Positions 22,500 through 26,077 of a stretch of 26,077 bases of DNA are shown in pieces (position 1 is the stretch's first letter; every line of letters starts with the position of its first letter). The notes beneath the pieces were generated by a model. The model was not told the DNA's origin and made no database searches. It saw only the letters and a program-made list of their open reading frames with translations. Made by a program: the position numbers and the translations under genes. This stretch comes from JAYFRC01 sp034926415 (GTDB taxonomy: Bacteria; Bacillota; Clostridia; Oscillospirales; Oscillospiraceae), in NCBI GenBank assembly GCA_034926415.1, contig JAYFRC010000095.1, positions 1-26,077 of the forward strand. The letters run 5' to 3'.

Positions 22500-23717
22500 A
22501 TGATGACACTTGAAGAATTCAAAGAAGCCCGCTCCCTGCTGGACGGCGTCATCGCAAAGACGCCGCTGGTGCCGAGCGCCTATTTTTCCGACGCGTGCGG
22601 AAACAACGTGTATCTCAAGCCTGAGAATCTCCAGATAACCGGCTCTTTTAAGATACGCGGAGCCTACTATATGATAAGCCGGCTCGGAGACAGCGAGCGC
22701 GAGCGCGGAGTTATAGCTCCCTCGTCGGGTAACCATGGCCTCGCCGTCGCCTGCGCCGCCCAGGCCTTCGGCGTGCGCGCGATAATCGTCCTTCCGACCA
22801 CCACCCCACTCATGCACGTCGACCATGTCAAGCAGTACGGCGCGGAAGTTGTGCTCGCCGGAACGTCGCTCGACGAGGCCACAAACGAAGCCAAAAAGCT
22901 CGCGAAGGAACGCGGCCTCTCTTACGTCGCGCCCTACGACAACCTCGACATCGCCGTCGGTCACGGAACGATGGCTTTCGAGATACTCGAAGAACTGCCC
23001 GAGACCGATATAATCCTCGTCCCGGTCGGCGGCGGCGGCCTTATTGCCGGAGTCGCGACCCTTGCAAAGGCGCTGAAGCCCGATGTGCAGATAATCGGCG
23101 TTGAGCCCGATGGCTCGGCCTGCATGAAGGCGGCATTTGCCGCAGGACACCCGGTAACTCTTGAAAACTCCGCCACGATAGCCGACGCGGTGGGCGCGGC
23201 CACCGTCGGCGAGCGTGTATTCCCTTACGCGCACAAATATGTGGACAAAATCATAACCATCGACGACAGCGAGCTCGTCGACGCTTTCCTCGACGTGATG
23301 GAGAATCACAAGCTCATAGCCGAAAATGCGGGCCTTCTGACCGTCGCGGCGCTTGAGCATCTCGGCGCGCACGGCAAGAACGTCGTCGCGGTGCTGTCCG
23401 GCGGAAATATGGACGTGATAACAATGTCCACGCTCATACAGTACGGGCTCATCAACCGCGGGCGCGTGTTCGAATTCTCGGTCATGCTTCCCGACCGCCC
23501 GGGCGAGCTTCTCCGCGTCGCGGAGATAATCTCCGACGAGCGCGGGAACATCATCAAGCTTGACCACAATCAGTTCGTCTCCATCGACAGGCAGAGCCGC
23601 GTCGAGCTCCGCGTCACGCTGGAGGCATACGGCATCGAACACCGCAATGCCATACTCAAGGCGCTTCAGGACGCCGGATACGGCGCGCGCCTTATTCCGA
23701 TAAAAAACGTTAACTAA
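22500..23717 (+). CDS. ilvA: Threonine ammonia-lyase (PLP, with C-terminal ACT domain)
   Basis: This enzyme deaminates L-threonine to 2-oxobutyrate and ammonia, feeding isoleucine synthesis or propionate/energy metabolism. The 405-residue length matches the short class with a single ACT domain. PLP Lys51 lies in ITGSFKIRGA, the phosphate loop is PVGGGGLIAG, and SSGNHGLAVA and LSGGNMD are further fold-type II motifs. The ACT domain spans about 325-400 (SVMLPDRPGELLRVAEIISDERGNI). The length and the absence of a T-box leader or other ilv genes favour a catabolic or dual role. GGGGAG lies 6 nt before the ATG at 22500; the next codon is also ATG. Confidence 0.95.
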   Translation: MMTLEEFKEARSLLDGVIAKTPLVPSAYFSDACGNNVYLKPENLQITGSFKIRGAYYMISRLGDSERERGVIAPSSGNHGLAVACAAQAFGVRAIIVLPTTTPLMHVDHVKQYGAEVVLAGTSLDEATNEAKKLAKERGLSYVAPYDNLDIAVGHGTMAFEILEELPETDIILVPVGGGGLIAGVATLAKALKPDVQIIGVEPDGSACMKAAFAAGHPVTLENSATIADAVGAATVGERVFPYAHKYVDKIITIDDSELVDAFLDVMENHKLIAENAGLLTVAALEHLGAHGKNVVAVLSGGNMDVITMSTLIQYGLINRGRVFEFSVMLPDRPGELLRVAEIISDERGNIIKLDHNQFVSIDRQSRVELRVTLEAYGIEHRNAILKALQDAGYGARLIPIKNVN

Positions 23718-23728
23718 AATAAAGCGGA

Positions 23729-23756
23729 GGAGCCCTCCCCGAAACGGGTGGGCTCC
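23729..23756 (+). terminator. Hairpin after ilvA (possible terminator)
   Basis: GGAGCCC pairs with GGGCTCC, and an inner CCCG pairs with CGGG around an AAA loop. There is one mismatch and one bulge and no T-tract, so termination is uncertain. The 23757-23931 stretch to rpe shows no clear promoter or gene. Confidence 0.4.
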
Positions 23757-23931
23757 ATCTGCGTTACGGAAGGCGCGGGGGCGGAAGCTGCGTATAAGTT
23801 CTGTCTATGGTTTCACGCGCCCTCCAAAACATTTTATGCGCGGTGCGGCGCAGATGTGTCATCACGGAGCCATCTTCCCTCTACACAATGAACGCCGCCC
23901 CCACAACAAAGATTCAAAGGAGTCGTCCGCC

Positions 23932-24576
23932 ATGATAAAAATTTCGCCGTCCATACTCTCTGCCGACTTTGCAAACCTCGGGCGCGACATCGAACGCGTA
24001 GCCTCCGCCGACTATCTTCACGTCGACGTCATGGACGGAATGTTCGTACCGAATATCTCAATCGGAATACCCGTCGTCAAGTCCATCCGCCCTGCGACGG
24101 CAATGCCTCTCGACGTGCACCTGATGATAGAGCAGCCCGTGCGCTACGCCGCGCGCTTTTGCGACGCGGGGGCGGACATAGTGACAGTACACGTCGAGGC
24201 CGACACGCAGGACAACATCCGCGCAGCCATAGACGACGTGCACAAAAAAGGAAAAAGCGCGGGCATAGTCATAAAGCCGAAAACGCCCGCCGATGCCGTT
24301 CTTCCATTTATTGGAAGCGTCGAGATGATACTCGTCATGACGGTCGAGCCGGGCTTTGGCGGACAGAAATTCATGACGGACATGCTCCCGAAAATAACCG
24401 CCGTGCGCAATCTGATAGACAAAATCAACCCCGCCTGCGAGCTTGAAGTTGACGGCGGTATCGCGCCCGACACCTGCGGCTTCGTCATCGGCGCGGGAGC
24501 AAACGTGCTCGTGGCAGGAAGCTCGATATACGGAGCGCCGGACATCGCCGAGAGAATCAAAGTGCTGAGGGGGTAA
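23932..24576 (+). CDS. rpe: Ribulose-phosphate 3-epimerase
   Basis: This enzyme interconverts ribulose-5-phosphate and xylulose-5-phosphate in the pentose phosphate pathway. The 214-residue TIM barrel has the family signatures ISPSILSADFANLG (4-17), LHVDVMDGMFVPN (metal-binding His and Asp), DVHLMIEQP, VTVHVEA, VMTVEPGFGGQKF and EVDGGI (catalytic Asp). The ATG at 23932 has AAAGGAG 9 nt upstream; the open frame extends further upstream but into sequence without coding character. recR starts 6 nt after its stop, so the two are co-transcribed. Confidence 0.97.
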   Translation: MIKISPSILSADFANLGRDIERVASADYLHVDVMDGMFVPNISIGIPVVKSIRPATAMPLDVHLMIEQPVRYAARFCDAGADIVTVHVEADTQDNIRAAIDDVHKKGKSAGIVIKPKTPADAVLPFIGSVEMILVMTVEPGFGGQKFMTDMLPKITAVRNLIDKINPACELEVDGGIAPDTCGFVIGAGANVLVAGSSIYGAPDIAERIKVLRG

Positions 24577-24582
24577 GACGCT

Positions 24583-25182
24583 ATGGAATATTTTCCCGCG
24601 CCGCTTGAAAAGCTGGTCGAGCAGTTTGCGCGCCTGCCGGGCATAGGCGGCAAATCCGCTCAGAGGCTGGCTTTCTTCGTTCTGTCGCTGTCTGAGGACG
24701 AGGCCAAGGAATTCGCCGACGCGATAATCGACGCGAAAAAAAGCGTCACCTGCTGCCCGGTCTGCCAGAACCTTACAGCCGGAGGCGTGTGCCCGATATG
24801 CTCCTCGCCAAAGCGCGACAAGAGCACCGTATGCGTCGTCGCCGACCCGCGCGACGTCGTCGCCATCGAGCGCTCGCGCGAGTTTTCCGGACTTTACCAC
24901 GTGCTGCACGGCGTTATCTCGCCGATGAACCACATCGGCCCGGACGACCTTAAAATAAAAGAACTGGTCGGCCGCGTCGCGGAGGGCGGCATAAAAGAAG
25001 TCATCATGGCCACAAACCCCGACACCGAGGGCGAGGCCACGGCCATGTACATCGCACGGCTGCTGCGCCCGTTCGGAGCGCGCGTTACGCGGCTCGCGTA
25101 CGGGATACCCGTCGGAGGTCATCTCGAATTTGCCGACGACGCGACTCTGATGCGCGCGATAGAGGGCCGCCGCGACATCTGA
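24583..25182 (+). CDS. recR: Recombination mediator RecR
   Basis: This protein acts with RecF and RecO in loading RecA at single-stranded gaps. The 199-residue length is standard. A helix-hairpin-helix lies at the N-terminus (FARLPGIGGKSAQRLAF, about 15-31). The C4 zinc finger is CPVC...CPIC (C58, C61, C70, C73). The Toprim domain spans about 82-175 (VCVVADPRDVVAIE, IMATNPDTEGEATAMYI) and ends with GGHLEFADDATLMRAI. In most bacteria recR follows dnaX and the ebfC (yaaK) gene; here it sits directly behind rpe instead. Its initiation may be coupled to rpe. Confidence 0.97.
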   Translation: MEYFPAPLEKLVEQFARLPGIGGKSAQRLAFFVLSLSEDEAKEFADAIIDAKKSVTCCPVCQNLTAGGVCPICSSPKRDKSTVCVVADPRDVVAIERSREFSGLYHVLHGVISPMNHIGPDDLKIKELVGRVAEGGIKEVIMATNPDTEGEATAMYIARLLRPFGARVTRLAYGIPVGGHLEFADDATLMRAIEGRRDI

Positions 25183-25217
25183 TATCCGGCAGCCGTCAGG
25201 GCCCCGATTGGCAGAAC

Positions 25218-25268
25218 AAAACAAGCGGTACACGGACAAATGCCCGTGTACCGCTTGTTTTTATTTTT
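25218..25268 (+). terminator. Terminator of rpe-recR (probably bidirectional)
   Basis: An 18-bp perfect stem (25218-25235 with 25244-25261, core CAAGCGGTACACGG) is followed by a T-rich tail. Its opposite arm also gives a T-rich end on the minus strand. Confidence 0.93.
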
Positions 25269-25342
25269 ATCCGACAGTCCACGCCGTGTCAAATTCCGGA
25301 ATGTGATAGGCAATATTGTAAAAAACCGCGACGCAAAAACTA

Positions 25343-26077
25343 TCAAAAAATATTTGTAATTTTTTCCCATGTGCGCCGGGCCAGGAGAAATTGATTATAG
25401 TGCCTCTTTACATTCTTTGAGTACTTATCAAATTCCACCTCGATGTTAAAGAAACGCTTATCCTGAAAGTATTCTGCCAATTTCGGCAGCGTCTGATCCA
25501 GCGCGGACTTTATCAGCATCATTTTCTGCTCGTATTCTTCCGGCGCGGTAATATATGTCAGAAGCGGCTTATAGCGGACCCAGCCGATGCACGCGCCTAA
25601 AAATCTTACATTGACGGCGGCAGAATCCGTAGTAATTGCCGAAAGGTGTATGGGCAGCACTCCATCCAGCAGATGCTGATAAATCGAAAAGCCGTCATGA
25701 AACGTATAGCACGGTATTCTGCGCACAGTCCTGTCTTCCAGCATAGTCGACAGAAACGTGTCTTCTCCTCTCGCTCCCGGGGGATTGAAAAAAGGAAGCG
25801 TTTTTCGCGGATTTCTGAGATTGATGCAAAGATTCGCGCCGGAAATAAATTTGCAGCCGCCAATCAGCGGCACATCCTCCGCTTTGTTGGTGATAAGCAC
25901 ATCTGTCGACGCATATGTTACGCCGCCGGATTTCATAAGCGATTTGATGCTTGTCCAGTTGATGATATCGTTACTGATCGCCCCAATAAAGATTTCAAAA
26001 CTCTTCTCATCCAGAACATTATCAAACTTGGTCTGAGGTATCGGGGAGATATATCCGCAGTGGAAGCCGTTTGTGTA
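25343..26077 (-). CDS. Uncharacterised protein, possibly glycosyltransferase-like (3' part, start off the right edge)
   Basis: At least 244 codons are open to the window edge with no stop; the true start is outside. The first readable residues are YTNGFHCGYISPIPQTKFDN. A Met at 25936 is internal to the open frame, not a supported start. Notable segments are FFNPPGARGEDTFLSTMLED, IPCYTFHDGFSIYQHLL and a C-terminal basic/aromatic region ending KITNIF. The 'GARGEDTFLS' acidic motif followed by a conserved His-Asp (FHDG) resembles the late acceptor-site motif of GT-A glycosyltransferases, but I do not recognise the family and the function is a guess. No signal peptide or membrane helix is visible in this part. 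The base composition is clearly more AT-rich than the preceding 20 kb, which suggests a different origin. It is convergent with recR. Confidence 0.6.
   Translation of the reverse strand, partial: YTNGFHCGYISPIPQTKFDNVLDEKSFEIFIGAISNDIINWTSIKSLMKSGGVTYASTDVLITNKAEDVPLIGGCKFISGANLCINLRNPRKTLPFFNPPGARGEDTFLSTMLEDRTVRRIPCYTFHDGFSIYQHLLDGVLPIHLSAITTDSAAVNVRFLGACIGWVRYKPLLTYITAPEEYEQKMMLIKSALDQTLPKLAEYFQDKRFFNIEVEFDKYSKNVKRHYNQFLLARRTWEKITNIF

Noticed and set aside
23836..23931. N-terminal extension of ribulose-phosphate epimerase
   Set aside because: The extension would be 32 atypical residues. The ATG at 23932 has a good ribosome binding site and matches the family start.
22461..25239. Long antisense open frames (about 393 codons each) opposite ilvA and opposite rpe-recR
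   Set aside because: They lie wholly over well-identified genes, have Arg/His/Asp-rich low-complexity translations and no ribosome binding sites. They are shadows of GC-rich codon bias.

Overview
The window is chromosomal DNA from an anaerobic, SLH-domain-bearing Firmicute. It is most likely a Clostridia or Oscillospirales-type gut organism with a moderately high GC content. The evidence for this is: strong AGGAGG-type ribosome binding sites and sigma-70 boxes; a BirA with an N-terminal DNA-binding domain; two exported SLH-domain proteins that share an MRKRIL start; a reverse rubrerythrin next to a bacteriohemerythrin; a UPF0597 cysteine-desulfidase-like enzyme; and an AtoE-type short-chain fatty acid carrier under a sigma-54 activator. 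No phage, insertion sequence, tRNA, rRNA or CRISPR array was seen.

Layout. (1) 1-1995: the 5' end of an atoE-like transporter gene (minus), a 398-nt regulatory region, and the gene for a PAS-AAA+-Fis sigma-54 activator (minus). The regulatory region carries a good -24/-12 sigma-54 promoter, three evenly spaced TCTC-N6-GAGA palindromes and the activator gene's terminator. A fourth palindrome sits at the activator's own sigma-70 promoter. Together these make a nearly complete predicted circuit. (2) 2092-4701: a membrane-anchored zinc-ribbon/BIG2 protein (minus) and pyruvate kinase (plus). (3) 4767-7653: birA followed by two half-size chromate transporter genes (minus, with overlapping stop and start codons), divergent from bioY (plus). 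The birA-bioY gap holds two mirror-image BirA-like operators. (4) 7865-13597: a MacA-like adaptor with a duplicated core, a MacB-type ATPase, an FtsX/MacB permease and a secreted SLH protein, in one apparent operon closed by a strong terminator. (5) 13653-16831: deoC and a metallo-beta-lactamase-fold hydrolase (minus), divergent from an SLH-trypsin-like protease (plus). The two divergent promoters appear to share one palindromic TTGCAA -35 box. (6) 16855-20072: a UPF0597 gene with a HAD phosphatase gene, then reverse rubrerythrin with hemerythrin (all minus). (7) 20089-25268: an EF-G-like GTPase gene (minus), divergent from threonine ammonia-lyase (plus), then rpe and recR (plus). (8) 25343-26077: the 3' part of an AT-richer gene of uncertain function, possibly a glycosyltransferase, that runs off the right edge (minus).

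Most genes are ordinary metabolism or housekeeping. The parts most worth attention are the sigma-54 enhancer circuit, the BirA double operator that may place chromate-type transporters under biotin control, and the ABC export cassette with its duplicated adaptor and SLH partner.
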